Shown here in pieces: positions 8,034 through 16,232 of a stretch of 33,771 nt of DNA (positions within the stretch are counted from its first letter, which is position 1; each line of letters starts with the position of its first letter). The translations under genes were made by a program, and so were the position numbers. Source of the stretch: Thermotogae bacterium (GTDB taxonomy: Bacteria; Hydrothermota; Hydrothermia; LBFQ01); the NCBI GenBank assembly GCA_013153965.1, contig JAADDJ010000050.1:1-33771 (forward strand), in the 5' to 3' direction. Under the pieces are notes generated by a model. That model saw nothing but the letters and a program-made list of their open reading frames with translations, made no database searches and was not told the origin of the DNA.

Positions 8034-10886
8034 TCATTCCAAGACGGCGCGCATATACCTCTCGTAGGCCTTCCGCTCCTCCGGCGACAGCTTCCCCTCC
8101 CGGAGATACTTCCGGTATATCTCCGATATCTTGCGCCTGTCAATTACGGGTTTGGCGTACTCTTTGACAACCTTGAAGGGCTTGGGCCTCTGGGCCTCGT
8201 ATTTGGGCTCCGTCCTCTGCTTACGCAGGGCCTTTCTCGCCTCCAAGAGGCGTATGGTTATCCTGTGGACCCGCCTCTTTAGATCATTCGCCCTCTTGAT
8301 GGCATCGGGGGACTGCATCTGCCTCTCCAACTCGCGCATCTCCCTTACAGCCTCCTCCAGATTCTGAAGGGCATCGCTGGGCAACCCTCTCTCCTTCATT
8401 CCCTGGAGCATCCCCTCCAACGCCTTTCGCAGAGCCATCTGGCGGGCCAGCATCTCCGCGAGCTCCTGCGAGGACATTCCCTCTCCCATCTGTTGGGAGA
8501 TGCTCCTCTGCTCTCCGGCCATGCGGGCGAGCTGGCGCATGTATGCCTCCATACCCGTCGACCCACCCGCATTTTGGCAGGCTTGAGCCGACGAGGAGGC
8601 CATCAGGGATAGCATGCGAAGGAGCGACTGGGCATTCTTGATGTGTTGGAGAGCCCCCTCGCGCTCCCCGGAGCTCATACGTCTTTGGGCGGCCTCAAGG
8701 TCCTCGTAGGCCTTGCGTGCCAACTTCGTCATCCTCGGGGAAACGAAGACGTTCTTTTGGGATAATTCCTTCAGCTCGGCCTCCATCTGGAGCAGCGAAC
8801 GTTTGGCGGCCTCCACCGTCGCGCTGTCGGGCTCCCTATCCAAGCGTTGGTCAAGGAATGCGGCCGCATCGCCTATCTCCTTGAGCTTGGAGACTACCTC
8901 CCTCATCCTCCTCTCCGTTAGGTTATCGTAGGTCTTCTGGGAGATATCGGCGGCCCTCTGAAGACTCTTCCTCGCGTCGCTCTGATCGGGTTTGAAGTTC
9001 CCGCCCCTCTTCATCTTCTCCATGGCCGATTCCATACTGCGTTTGGCGCTCCGAAGGAGCGAGTCTAGAGCCGCCAGAGCCTTCCTGTCAATGTCCTCAA
9101 CGTTGCGTAGGCTATCCAAGGTCCTTTGGGCCCTCTCCAGGTCGTTGAGAAGTTTCCCCTGCTCGTAGGGAGAATTCTTCCCCTCAATCTGGGCCTGTCT
9201 ATGGGCCATGCTCTGGAGTCGCTCCGTGAGGTCCTTCAGGCGTTTCTCCTGAGCGTACCGCTCCAGAAGTTTCTTGAAACGCTCCAACTCCTCCTTAAGC
9301 TGCCTCTGATTGAGGCGCAGATTCTTGAGGGCCTCGGCCACCTCGCGCGGATCCGCATGCTTTAAGGCTTCCTGCAGTTTCTTGAGGGCCTCCATAAGCT
9401 CGCGCTCCGCCGTCTCCTTGAAGAGCCTCTGAACCTCGGTTATGAGACGTGCCAACTCCGGGTCTTTGACCTGCGCCGATATACGCTCCAAGGTTTCCTG
9501 AATCTCCCTGTAGGCCCTCTCAGTCTCATCCATCACTTGAGAGACATCCCTACGGACGGATTCGGACAGGTTCTGCGATACCTCCAGCTCCTCCTGCAGA
9601 TCCTTCAACCTCCTCTCCAGATCCTCCACCTCGTCCGTCTTCTGCGAGAGCAATTTCTCTCGGAGGATCTCCTCGGCGCCCTTGGGCATGATGATCAGGG
9701 TATCCGATAGGGACGTCTGACCGGCGACGTCCGTAGCGTAGGCTACCACCTTCAGGGTATCTCCGGAGGAAAACAGGAGGTCGTAGGAGGCGTTGGGGAC
9801 TTTCCTCTGGGGGCCAAGTCGCTCCCGGGACCACCGTCCATCGCGAAGTATCAGGATGCCCACATCCTTCAGGGCTATATCGTCGTACGCCGCTACGACC
9901 GCCGGCACATCCTCCTCGGCCTTTATCAAACCGGTAGGTTGAAGGGCCACGCTCGGAGGATTGTCCCCTATCACCCTCACCTTAAAGGCCAGATATCGGT
10001 GGCCTTTGCCCTTGCGAAATACCTCCACGAACACCTCGGTATCCTCCCGCAGGGTATCCGGAAGATTTACGAATCGGGCACTGTCGCCGTTATGCTCAAT
10101 CTTGAGATCCGAAAGGGTGCTTCCCTCGTAGGCCACATTCTCACGCTGCAGGGGCCTCTTTGATAGGCCCATGTAGGAGGGGGGTACTATGTAGCCTTTG
10201 ACACCGTAGAGGACCGGACGTGCCAGCACGTTCAGATGTCCCCGGCCGGAGAATCCCTCAACCTTCAGGGTGTATTTGCCGGCCGGCAGGTCGGAGATCC
10301 ACCCCCCACCTCTAACCTTAACGCTCCTTTTAACTTTCCCTTCTATCCGTAGAACGTACGATCCTCCCGACGAATCGCGTTCCCCGAGAAGTACGGTGAG
10401 GGTGTCTCCAACCCTCCTGAAGGTTATGGGCAGACTGTCGCCCTCCAACATCTCCGCCTTCGGGGGAACGAAACGAACCGGGGGACGTCCGGGCAGGGGA
10501 ACCATGGCCGCGAGTGCGATGAGGACGGAGAGGCCCACGAATGGAAGTAGGGCACGTGCGTGAGGCCTATAGCGTATCGCCAGCGATGAGACGTCATCGG
10601 AAAGCCTCTTAACCGAAGGGTGATTCACTCCCCGCCTTAAGAGCTCGTAGAGGGATATGAGCCTCTCCTTCAAGTCGGGATTCGTCTCCTCCAGATACCA
10701 TATGAACCTCCGCTTATCCCACGGCTTCAACCACATTAAAGAGAGGAATGTCAGTAGCACGTAAGGCGGAATTAGCCAGACCCAACCTCTCCGAAGCAGC
10801 AGCATTACCACCCCCGCCCCAAGCAGGATATGCACTCCCACAACCAGACCCATATGAACGATAAAAAATCTCTCTACCCTTCGCAC
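8034..10886 (-). CDS. DUF4175-like membrane protein with long coiled coil
   Basis: This is a 950-residue protein with GTG 10886 as start. Two hydrophobic helices lie in the first 55 residues and a third at about 112-135 (LLPFVGLSVLIALAAMVPLP). A beta-rich region at about 140-400 follows, with strands such as LRIEGKVKRSVKVRGGGW. From about 400 to 860 the chain is almost continuously charged and helical (LERRLKDLQEELEVSQNL, QRLFKETAERELMEALKK), rich in Gln, Glu and Lys. A basic tail ends EERKAYERYMRAVLE. This order matches the DUF4175 proteins of FCB-group bacteria. The role is unknown; a periplasm-spanning scaffold is a guess. TTG 10895 is the alternative start but overlaps the -10 itself. Confidence 0.65.
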   Translation of the reverse strand: MRRVERFFIVHMGLVVGVHILLGAGVVMLLLRRGWVWLIPPYVLLTFLSLMWLKPWDKRRFIWYLEETNPDLKERLISLYELLRRGVNHPSVKRLSDDVSSLAIRYRPHARALLPFVGLSVLIALAAMVPLPGRPPVRFVPPKAEMLEGDSLPITFRRVGDTLTVLLGERDSSGGSYVLRIEGKVKRSVKVRGGGWISDLPAGKYTLKVEGFSGRGHLNVLARPVLYGVKGYIVPPSYMGLSKRPLQRENVAYEGSTLSDLKIEHNGDSARFVNLPDTLREDTEVFVEVFRKGKGHRYLAFKVRVIGDNPPSVALQPTGLIKAEEDVPAVVAAYDDIALKDVGILILRDGRWSRERLGPQRKVPNASYDLLFSSGDTLKVVAYATDVAGQTSLSDTLIIMPKGAEEILREKLLSQKTDEVEDLERRLKDLQEELEVSQNLSESVRRDVSQVMDETERAYREIQETLERISAQVKDPELARLITEVQRLFKETAERELMEALKKLQEALKHADPREVAEALKNLRLNQRQLKEELERFKKLLERYAQEKRLKDLTERLQSMAHRQAQIEGKNSPYEQGKLLNDLERAQRTLDSLRNVEDIDRKALAALDSLLRSAKRSMESAMEKMKRGGNFKPDQSDARKSLQRAADISQKTYDNLTERRMREVVSKLKEIGDAAAFLDQRLDREPDSATVEAAKRSLLQMEAELKELSQKNVFVSPRMTKLARKAYEDLEAAQRRMSSGEREGALQHIKNAQSLLRMLSLMASSSAQACQNAGGSTGMEAYMRQLARMAGEQRSISQQMGEGMSSQELAEMLARQMALRKALEGMLQGMKERGLPSDALQNLEEAVREMRELERQMQSPDAIKRANDLKRRVHRITIRLLEARKALRKQRTEPKYEAQRPKPFKVVKEYAKPVIDRRKISEIYRKYLREGKLSPEERKAYERYMRAVLE

Positions 10887-10894
10887 GTGCTCCA

Positions 10895-10900
10895 ATTTTA
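10895..10900 (-). promoter_or_regulatory. -10 hexamer of the DUF4175-like gene
   Basis: TAAAAT preceded by CGCCCC ends 8 nt before GTG 10886. The in-frame TTG at 10895 lies within the hexamer and is therefore unlikely to be transcribed. Confidence 0.6.
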
Positions 10901-10908
10901 GGGGCGAA

Positions 10909-11724
10909 TCATCGGCCCAGAAGTAGAGCCACTATGTTGGCCAGATTGGGGTTGAACAGGGTCATGGCGATGATGACGATAACGATGAGGAAATAGAGGA
11001 GCATATGGGTGCGGTTAAGCTTCTCCTCAATCAGCTGGAAACGGGCATCCATCGCCTGGAACCTCGCCTCCCACTTCTCCTCAAGGGATGTGATACGCTC
11101 GTTGAGACCGTTGAATCTCTCATCCCATTTCTCCTCAAGGGACGTGATACGCTCGTTGAGACCGTTGAATCTCTCGTCCCATTTCTCCTCAAGGGACGTG
11201 ATGCGCTCGTTGAGACCGTTGAATCTCTCGTCCCACTTCTCCTCAAGGGATGCCAGTTTGCTGCTCCACTTGTCATCCAAGACGACGATGACATCCCTCA
11301 AGTCGTTGAACCTCTCGTCCCACTTCTTCTCAAGGGATGTGATGCGCTCGTTGAGATTGTTGAATCTCTCGTCCCATTTCTCTTCAAGGGACGTGATGCG
11401 CTGGTTTAGGCTGTTGAATCTCTCGTCCCACTTCTCCTCAAGGGATGCCAGTTTGCTGCTCCACTTGTCATCCAAGGCGACGAGCCGACTGTCAAGGGCC
11501 TCAATCTTGGCGTTTAGGGTATCCTCCAGAGAGCCTATCTTCGCCTCAAGAGCCTTGATCTCCGCATATATAACCTCAAGGGATTTCTTCCACTCCTCCT
11601 TCGTGGGGAACCTCTCAAGGAGATTCTCCTGAAAGCTCTCCAAGTACTCCGCCACGGCGCGGGCACCCTCCTCTCCCAAAACCTTCTGCAACCTTATGTA
11701 TGCCTCGGCCAAGCTGCGCGCCAT
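10909..11724 (-). CDS. Tail-anchored coiled-coil protein with 18-residue repeats
   Basis: This 271-residue protein opens with a helical head (MARSLAEAYIRLQKVLGEEG). A long coiled coil follows, built from repeats of ITSLEEKWDERFNGLNER (18 residues), interrupted twice by a LDDKWSSKLASLEEKW block. It ends in one transmembrane helix (MLLYFLIVIVIIAMTLF) and a short NPNLANIVALLLGR tail. The layout resembles DUF1640/CCDC90-type membrane coiled coils, but I cannot name a family. ATG 11724 overlaps the last base of the plsC stop (TAATG), so it may be translated by coupling; a -10 hexamer 6 nt upstream would also give a leaderless transcript. The repeats are also near-identical in DNA, a sign of recent expansion. 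Confidence 0.75.
   Translation of the reverse strand: MARSLAEAYIRLQKVLGEEGARAVAEYLESFQENLLERFPTKEEWKKSLEVIYAEIKALEAKIGSLEDTLNAKIEALDSRLVALDDKWSSKLASLEEKWDERFNSLNQRITSLEEKWDERFNNLNERITSLEKKWDERFNDLRDVIVVLDDKWSSKLASLEEKWDERFNGLNERITSLEEKWDERFNGLNERITSLEEKWDERFNGLNERITSLEEKWEARFQAMDARFQLIEEKLNRTHMLLYFLIVIVIIAMTLFNPNLANIVALLLGR
11070..11231. repeat. Three tandem 54-bp units inside the coiled-coil gene
   Basis: Units at 11070-11123, 11124-11177 and 11178-11231 each encode one 18-residue heptad-like repeat. The second and third differ by a single base, so the expansion is recent or kept uniform by conversion. Confidence 0.9.
11218..11281. repeat. 64-bp direct repeat, copy 1 (copy 2 at 11413-11476)
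   Basis: The 64 bases from GTTGAATCTC to ATCCAAG recur without mismatch 195 bp (65 codons) further on. The block encodes the LDDKWSSKLASLEEKW segment, so a whole module of the coiled coil was duplicated in frame, in addition to the 54-bp units. Confidence 0.85.
11319..11426. repeat. Two further 54-bp units in the coiled-coil gene
   Basis: Units at 11319-11372 and 11373-11426 belong to the same family as the triplet at 11070 but are more diverged from one another. Confidence 0.85.
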
Positions 11725-12296
11725 TACGTAATTTTACGGCCGTACATCAGACTTCTGAAGGCCTTCGCCATGGAGACCTCATCCTCGTAGTCCTCCGGTC
11801 TCAAAATTCCCACCTTCTCCATGTACAGATCCCGCAGGATGAACCACCTGATCCACTTTAGGGGAGGTTTCCCATCGTTATTGTGGATTCGGAAGACGAC
11901 TACGGGTGCCCCCGTACGTTTGGACATGCGGAACGTTCCGAGTTTCACCTCGGGAAGTCTGTTGCGGCCACCTTCCGGGAAGATGGCTATGTCTTTCCCT
12001 CTGCCTAAGAGATGATAGGCCTTCCTATACGCTCCCGGTAGAGGTAGGGCGTGAAAGAACTTTAGGAAAGCGCCGAAGAGGGGATTGACGAATAGTCCCC
12101 CGTGGGCGATGAAGTATATCTCCCGAGGCCACAGGGCCATTATAAGGGGTGGGTCCATATAGGAGGAGTGGTTAGCCGCCACGATGACCGGGGGAGGCGG
12201 CACATCATCGTCCCCGATCACCCTTATTCCCCATAGGAATCTCATGAGGAGCCAAGATAGGAATTTCCCAAGCCGCCATCTGAAACTACCCTTCAA
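11724..12296 (-). CDS. plsC: 1-acyl-sn-glycerol-3-phosphate acyltransferase
   Basis: This 190-residue acyltransferase converts lysophosphatidate to phosphatidate at the inner membrane. The catalytic motif NHSSYMD has H43 and D48 in HX4D spacing, and FPEGGRN at 106-112 is the glycerol-phosphate binding motif. A hydrophobic N-terminal helix (FLSWLLMRFLWGI) fits membrane association. At 190 residues it is shorter than the 240-residue E. coli enzyme but normal for compact PlsC proteins. The start is TTG 12296, directly supported by TATAAT 9 nt upstream. Its stop overlaps the start of the coiled-coil gene. Confidence 0.85.
   Translation of the reverse strand: MKGSFRWRLGKFLSWLLMRFLWGIRVIGDDDVPPPPVIVAANHSSYMDPPLIMALWPREIYFIAHGGLFVNPLFGAFLKFFHALPLPGAYRKAYHLLGRGKDIAIFPEGGRNRLPEVKLGTFRMSKRTGAPVVVFRIHNNDGKPPLKWIRWFILRDLYMEKVGILRPEDYEDEVSMAKAFRSLMYGRKIT
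11731..11736 (-). promoter_or_regulatory. -10 hexamer of the coiled-coil gene
   Basis: TAAAAT lies inside the last codons of plsC and ends 6 nt before ATG 11724. Confidence 0.55.
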
Positions 12297-12305
12297 CCCG
12301 TGTAT

Positions 12306-12311
12306 ATTATA
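12306..12311 (-). promoter_or_regulatory. -10 hexamer of plsC
   Basis: TATAAT after a run of C residues ends 9 nt before TTG 12296, and begins right after the stop of the propeller gene. Confidence 0.7.
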
Positions 12312-12319
12312 GGGGGGTT

Positions 12320-13528
12320 CTACCGACTTCTTCGCCCGGCGGGATCGTACCCTCGCAGGAATATGCGCCTTCCCCTTATAGAGTTCATCCCTCGGGGAGA
12401 CGTCCCTCGCTTACTTCCCTCAATCACACCTACGGGCTCCTCACTCCTCACGTAGTATATCCGCGAATAGGAGGCCCCCAAGGACCGATCAACATAGGCC
12501 AGATGTAGATACCCCTGTGAATCTACGAAGACCGTCGGCCTCTCTTGGGTTCCGGCTTGCACCACACGGAAGGTATCGGCGACCGATAGGTCCGGCCTAA
12601 GGACGACACCGAATATATCGCTATCGTACGCGTCCAGATCCTGCCTCCAGACCACGACGAATCCGTATCCGAAGGCGAATATGGCGGGATCCTTCTGGGG
12701 GTTGGGGGAGGGATGAACTGCGATGGGAGATGACCAACCCGATGAGTCCCTACGCGCCGCGTAGATATCCCCGGAGCCATCCTGCCACACGACCACGTAT
12801 TCCCCATGGCCGTAAGCCACATCCGGATAGTATCCCGGGCGGTCGGATACCGACCCCTCGGAGCCTCCATCATCGTAATACACGCGATAACCCCCATCCC
12901 TGTCGTCCGCCCAGACTATGAGCAGGCTATCCTCCACATCCCCGTACGTAAATGCCGGATACCAAGCGTTTCCCGGCGAATCGCTCACTCTGACGTCCTC
13001 CCCCCATCCCGCGGAGGTGCGCACCTTGGTGTATATCTCGGCATCGTAGGCGGCGGGATCGTCCCTATAGTCGTACCAGACTATCCGGAGATTACCTGCA
13101 GGCGAAACCTTCAGGGTGGGCACGTATCCGTTATCTCCCACACTCCCGGAGTTGGTGTAGGTTAGACGCTCCTCGTTGGCCCAGGTGTCCCCCGTGAGCG
13201 GTTTGGAGTTGAAGAATATCTCAACGTTGGTTATACCGCCCACGCGGTAATCGTGCCACGCTAAGAAGATGCTGTCCCTGATGACGGCCACGGAGGGGTA
13301 CTTGGCGTCGGCGGTATCCGTGAATACCACCCTCTCCTCCGGCAGCCATCCGTACGACGTGCGCCTTCGGTAGAAGACCTGCCATATTCCGGCCACCTTC
13401 CGATGATACGCGATATGGACGTTCCCATAGTCATCTACGAACATGTACGTGTGGTTCAGGCCGTTCTCGCAGGTGGTATCGCAGACCATCTCGGGAGATC
13501 CCAAGACGAGGGAGACCGCAAGGAGCAT
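12320..13528 (-). CDS. Secreted seven-repeat propeller protein (BNR-like)
   Basis: This 402-residue protein has a minimal signal (MLLAVSLVLG). An in-frame TAG 12 nt upstream (13538-13540) excludes a longer N-terminus. The body has about seven blades marked by a hydrophobic-W/Y-x-D-x-R pattern and a following I/V-Y: IAYHRKVAGIWQVFYR, LAWHDYRVGGITNVEIF, IVWYDYRDDPAAYDAEIY, IVWADDRDGGYRVYYDD, VVWQDGSGDIYAARRD, VVWRQDLDAYDSDIF, LAYVDRSLGASYSRIYY. This is typical of sialidase-type or BNR propellers, without obvious catalytic residues. The last 30 residues (GRRIFLRGYDPAGRRSR) look like a shortened version of the sorting tail on the other surface proteins here. Substrate or partner unknown. Confidence 0.65.
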   Translation of the reverse strand: MLLAVSLVLGSPEMVCDTTCENGLNHTYMFVDDYGNVHIAYHRKVAGIWQVFYRRRTSYGWLPEERVVFTDTADAKYPSVAVIRDSIFLAWHDYRVGGITNVEIFFNSKPLTGDTWANEERLTYTNSGSVGDNGYVPTLKVSPAGNLRIVWYDYRDDPAAYDAEIYTKVRTSAGWGEDVRVSDSPGNAWYPAFTYGDVEDSLLIVWADDRDGGYRVYYDDGGSEGSVSDRPGYYPDVAYGHGEYVVVWQDGSGDIYAARRDSSGWSSPIAVHPSPNPQKDPAIFAFGYGFVVVWRQDLDAYDSDIFGVVLRPDLSVADTFRVVQAGTQERPTVFVDSQGYLHLAYVDRSLGASYSRIYYVRSEEPVGVIEGSKRGTSPRGMNSIRGRRIFLRGYDPAGRRSR

Positions 13529-13534
13529 CCCGTG

Positions 13535-13540
13535 ATTCTA
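13535..13540 (-). promoter_or_regulatory. -10 hexamer of the 13528 propeller gene, containing the hypF stop
   Basis: TAGAAT ends 6 nt before ATG 13528. Its first three bases are the TAG stop codon of hypF. Confidence 0.6.
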
Positions 13541-15781
13541 TCTCCGAAGGAGGTGTGAAGCCACCCACGCTTGACCTGCTGGAAGTCCCCCGTCCGTCGG
13601 TGGGAGGAGCCGGGGGAGCAGGCATCCCATCCTCTCCTCCATTGCAGGTGATAGGATCCCGTTTAGAAATACCCCTCCACCGCATACGGCCCGCAGGTTG
13701 GGATACGCCTCACGTATCGGAGCGAAGGATTCCACTATTACCCTGTGAAAGCCCATGGCCAGATCCTCAACGCTCTCCCCTCTCAAGCGTCGGGCTAAGA
13801 TCTCCCTCACCAGAGGTCTCCAATCCACATAAATTAACCCCTCCCTCTCAATGAGCGGCATCGGCGCGAGAGTTGCAGGCTCACGAGAGCCCCAGGCCGC
13901 CGCCTCCAGACGTTGGGGAGCCTCCGCCTGATGGGTGCTAACTTTCACCATTCCCAGAAGGGCACCTATCCCATCAAAGAGTCGTCCCATGCTCGTCGTG
14001 ATGGGGGATAGGTTTCCCCTCTCCAACATGCGGATGACCGCCTTTAGAGAAGTCTCGGGTACATCGGGAAGGGGAAAGTCGGGGATATCGTCGTAGGCTT
14101 CAAACAGGAGGGCCAAGGCTATCCTCCACGGCTCCTTCACCGCCCTTTCGCCCCCCGGCAGTCTGAAGGGATAGAGCGTCGCCACCCTGCGGAAATCCCT
14201 TCCATCACCTACGAGGACCTCTCCTCCCCACACCGTACCATCCGGACCGTACCCCGTCCCATCCCAGGTGAAGGCTATAACCTCCTCCGTAATGCCGTAC
14301 TCCAACATCAAGGCTCCCATATGGGCGTGGTGGTGCTGGACGGCCACCGTTGGAAGACCCCACTCCTCGGCCAAATCGTGGGCCAGTGTGGTGGTGAAGT
14401 AATCCGGATGCATATCGTGGGCTATCGCCCGCGGTTTTACGGCGTAAAGCCGTATAAAGTCCCGCAGATTCTTGACGTACATCTCCCGCACCCGCAGCCC
14501 ATCCATGTCGCCGAAGTGCTGGGAGAGGATGATCTCCTTTCCCCGGCTCACCGCAAAGGTGACGTTCATGTGGGAGCCGAGGGCCAGCATCTCCCCCACG
14601 TCCGTAGGCGCCAATATGGGTAGGGGGACGTAGCCCCTTGACCTGCGTGCCGGTATGGGCTTTGAGGATGTGAAGATCAGGACGGAATCGTCGGCGTGCC
14701 GCTCTATGGGACGATCATGGTACAGGAAGGCGTCGGCTATACCCTCCAGCCGGGAGAAAACTTCCGGCTCGCGGTACTCTATGGGCTCATCGGAGATGTT
14801 TCCGGACGTGGCGACTATGGGAAAGCCGAGGTCCGAGAGGAGAATATGGTGGAGGGGGGTGTAGGGCAGGAAAACTCCCAGATAGGGAGAATCCGGGGCC
14901 ACCGATGGGGCCAACTCCTCATCGGCGGCGGGCTTTCTCCGCAGGATGAGTATGGGGGCTTGAGGACTTCGCAGAAGGTCCATAGCTCCCTCGGGCAGCA
15001 GCACGTGCCTCTGTAAGGTTATGACATCGGGGTACATCACGGCGAAGGGCTTGTAGGGACGACGCTTGCGTCTCCGAAGCTCGGCCAGTGCTCGGTCGTT
15101 GCGGGCGTCGGCGATCAGGTGGTATCCCCCCAATCCCTTCACGGCCACTATCTTCCCCTCCCTTATCAGCTCCTCCGTCCTCCTTATGGCCTCCTCCCCC
15201 TCCCGGTACTCCTCACCGTAGCGGAGCATGACCTTGGGACCGCACCTCGGGCAGGCGTTGGGTTGGGCGTGGTAGCGCCTATCCTCGGGATTCTCGTATT
15301 CGGCGAGGCACAGGGGGCACATCTTGAACTTCGCCATGGTCGTGTTGGGCCGGTCGTACGGTAGGTCCTTGATTATGGTGAAGCGAGGTCCGCAGTGGGT
15401 GCAGTTTATGAAGGGATACCTGTAGCGTCTGTCCTCGGGGTTGAAGAGCTCCTCAAGGCACTCCTCGCAGGTGGCTATGTCCGGCAGTATCCATACCCTA
15501 AAGGCTCCCCCCTTGCGGCTCCTCTCTATACGAAACTCCCTCTCTCCCCTCGGCATAAGCTCCTGAACCTCGTAGGAGTAGATGATGGCCAGAGGGGGCT
15601 TCTCGTTGAGCATCCTCGCGAGGAATTCCTCCGCCCTCTCCCCCTCAACCTCTATGAGGACCCCGTCGGGATCGTTGAGGACGAATCCCCCCAGCCCCAA
15701 ACGCCGGGCCAGGTTGGCGATGAAGGGCCTGAAGCCCACCCCTTGTACCACACCCACCACCCTTATGCGGAGACGCCTCAT
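13538..15781 (-). CDS. hypF: [NiFe] hydrogenase maturation carbamoyltransferase HypF
   Basis: HypF makes thiocarboxamide on HypE from carbamoyl phosphate and ATP, the source of the cyanide ligands of NiFe hydrogenases. With start ATG 15781 the protein has 747 residues, the usual length. The domains are in order. The acylphosphatase domain has VQGVGFR at 12-18. Two zinc fingers follow, with C105/C108/C127/C130 and C155/C158/C177/C180. The YrdC-like domain spans about 200-385 (KPFAVM, ATSGNIS). The Kae1-like domain has HHHAH at 483-487 and CGGGVFLNG near the end. The frame stays open 68 codons further upstream, but that stretch has no homology and the acylphosphatase motif fits only the ATG 15781 start. 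No hypC, hypD, hypE or hydrogenase gene is in the window. Confidence 0.95.
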   Translation of the reverse strand: MRRLRIRVVGVVQGVGFRPFIANLARRLGLGGFVLNDPDGVLIEVEGERAEEFLARMLNEKPPLAIIYSYEVQELMPRGEREFRIERSRKGGAFRVWILPDIATCEECLEELFNPEDRRYRYPFINCTHCGPRFTIIKDLPYDRPNTTMAKFKMCPLCLAEYENPEDRRYHAQPNACPRCGPKVMLRYGEEYREGEEAIRRTEELIREGKIVAVKGLGGYHLIADARNDRALAELRRRKRRPYKPFAVMYPDVITLQRHVLLPEGAMDLLRSPQAPILILRRKPAADEELAPSVAPDSPYLGVFLPYTPLHHILLSDLGFPIVATSGNISDEPIEYREPEVFSRLEGIADAFLYHDRPIERHADDSVLIFTSSKPIPARRSRGYVPLPILAPTDVGEMLALGSHMNVTFAVSRGKEIILSQHFGDMDGLRVREMYVKNLRDFIRLYAVKPRAIAHDMHPDYFTTTLAHDLAEEWGLPTVAVQHHHAHMGALMLEYGITEEVIAFTWDGTGYGPDGTVWGGEVLVGDGRDFRRVATLYPFRLPGGERAVKEPWRIALALLFEAYDDIPDFPLPDVPETSLKAVIRMLERGNLSPITTSMGRLFDGIGALLGMVKVSTHQAEAPQRLEAAAWGSREPATLAPMPLIEREGLIYVDWRPLVREILARRLRGESVEDLAMGFHRVIVESFAPIREAYPNLRAVCGGGVFLNGILSPAMEERMGCLLPRLLPPTDGGLPAGQAWVASHLLRR

Positions 15782-15789
15782 CCGCGCGT

Positions 15790-15795
15790 ATGCTA
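15790..15795 (-). promoter_or_regulatory. -10 hexamer of hypF
   Basis: TAGCAT, a weaker TANNNT form, ends 8 nt before ATG 15781. Confidence 0.45.
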
Positions 15796-16001
15796 AGGGC
15801 GATACGGAATCGGTTAGGCCCCGCGAGACTTCGGAATGTGAAACGGCGGGGCGGAAGACAGACGAGATCATCGCCGAGGTTCTCCGGTGGCGAAGCTGAA
15901 GATACGATGCTCCCCTCCCTCCGGATAGTTTGGAAGAATAAAGCGAAAATCTCCTCCACCGCCACGAGTGGCATGGGATAGCCATACAGGGCGTTTAAGG
16001 T

Positions 16002-16015
16002 CGCACGAAAGTGCG
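16002..16015. repeat. Perfect hairpin with GAAA tetraloop
   Basis: CGCAC-GAAA-GTGCG has a 5-bp perfect stem. No T-run follows on either strand, so it is not a simple intrinsic terminator; it may be an RNA structural element or a protein site. Confidence 0.6.
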
Positions 16016-16047
16016 TGTGAATTTCCCGTGAAATCTATAAGATACCT

Positions 16048-16057
16048 CGTATATACG
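16048..16057. promoter_or_regulatory. Perfect 10-bp palindrome, possible operator
   Basis: CGTATATACG lies 161 bp upstream of the -10 of the 16233 gene and 33 bp after the GAAA hairpin. Its symmetry fits a dimeric DNA-binding protein, but no other copy was noticed in the window. Confidence 0.35.
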
Positions 16058-16217
16058 TGGAATTCCTGATATGTTTCCTGCTATAAAATGGAACTTGTCG
16101 GACCGAAGACATCCTCTATAAATCGTTGCAAACTTTTAAAATCCCGGCTGCGGCGGGTGGTCCCGATGGGAACATCTTCCAATTTTTACCCATTTGCTTT
16201 CACACATGCGACAGCCT

Positions 16218-16223
16218 TAAACT
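16218..16223 (+). promoter_or_regulatory. -10 hexamer of the 16233 propeller gene
   Basis: TAAACT ends 9 nt before ATG 16233. Stronger TAAAAT hexamers further upstream (16084, 16137) could give leadered transcripts instead. Confidence 0.45.
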
Positions 16224-16232
16224 CTCACGGTT

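Larger units (their letters stand above)
15796..16217. other. Non-coding interval between hypF and the 16233 propeller gene
   Basis: This is the only non-coding stretch above 300 bp. I see no tRNA or rRNA in it. It contains a perfect GNRA-type hairpin (16002-16015), a smaller hairpin ATTTC-CCGT-GAAAT (16021-16034), a 10-bp palindrome (16048-16057), and several extra -10-like hexamers on the plus strand: TAAAAT at 16084, TATAAA at 16117 and TAAAAT at 16137. The part from about 16016 is clearly AT-richer than the coding DNA. This could hold a small RNA or a long regulatory region for the propeller gene. Confidence 0.6.

Noticed and set aside
11070-11476. Repeats considered as a CRISPR or VNTR outside genes
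   Set aside because: Unit length is a multiple of three, the repeats are contiguous without unique spacers, and they encode a regular coiled coil.
11009-11632. 207- and 134-codon plus-strand frames opposite the coiled-coil gene
   Set aside because: They are repetitive mirror images of the 54-bp units and carry no start signal; the minus frame gives the coherent protein with a membrane anchor.
15782-15985. 68-codon N-terminal extension of hypF
   Set aside because: HypF homologs start directly before the acylphosphatase domain; the extension is composition-biased and a -10 hexamer lies at its end.
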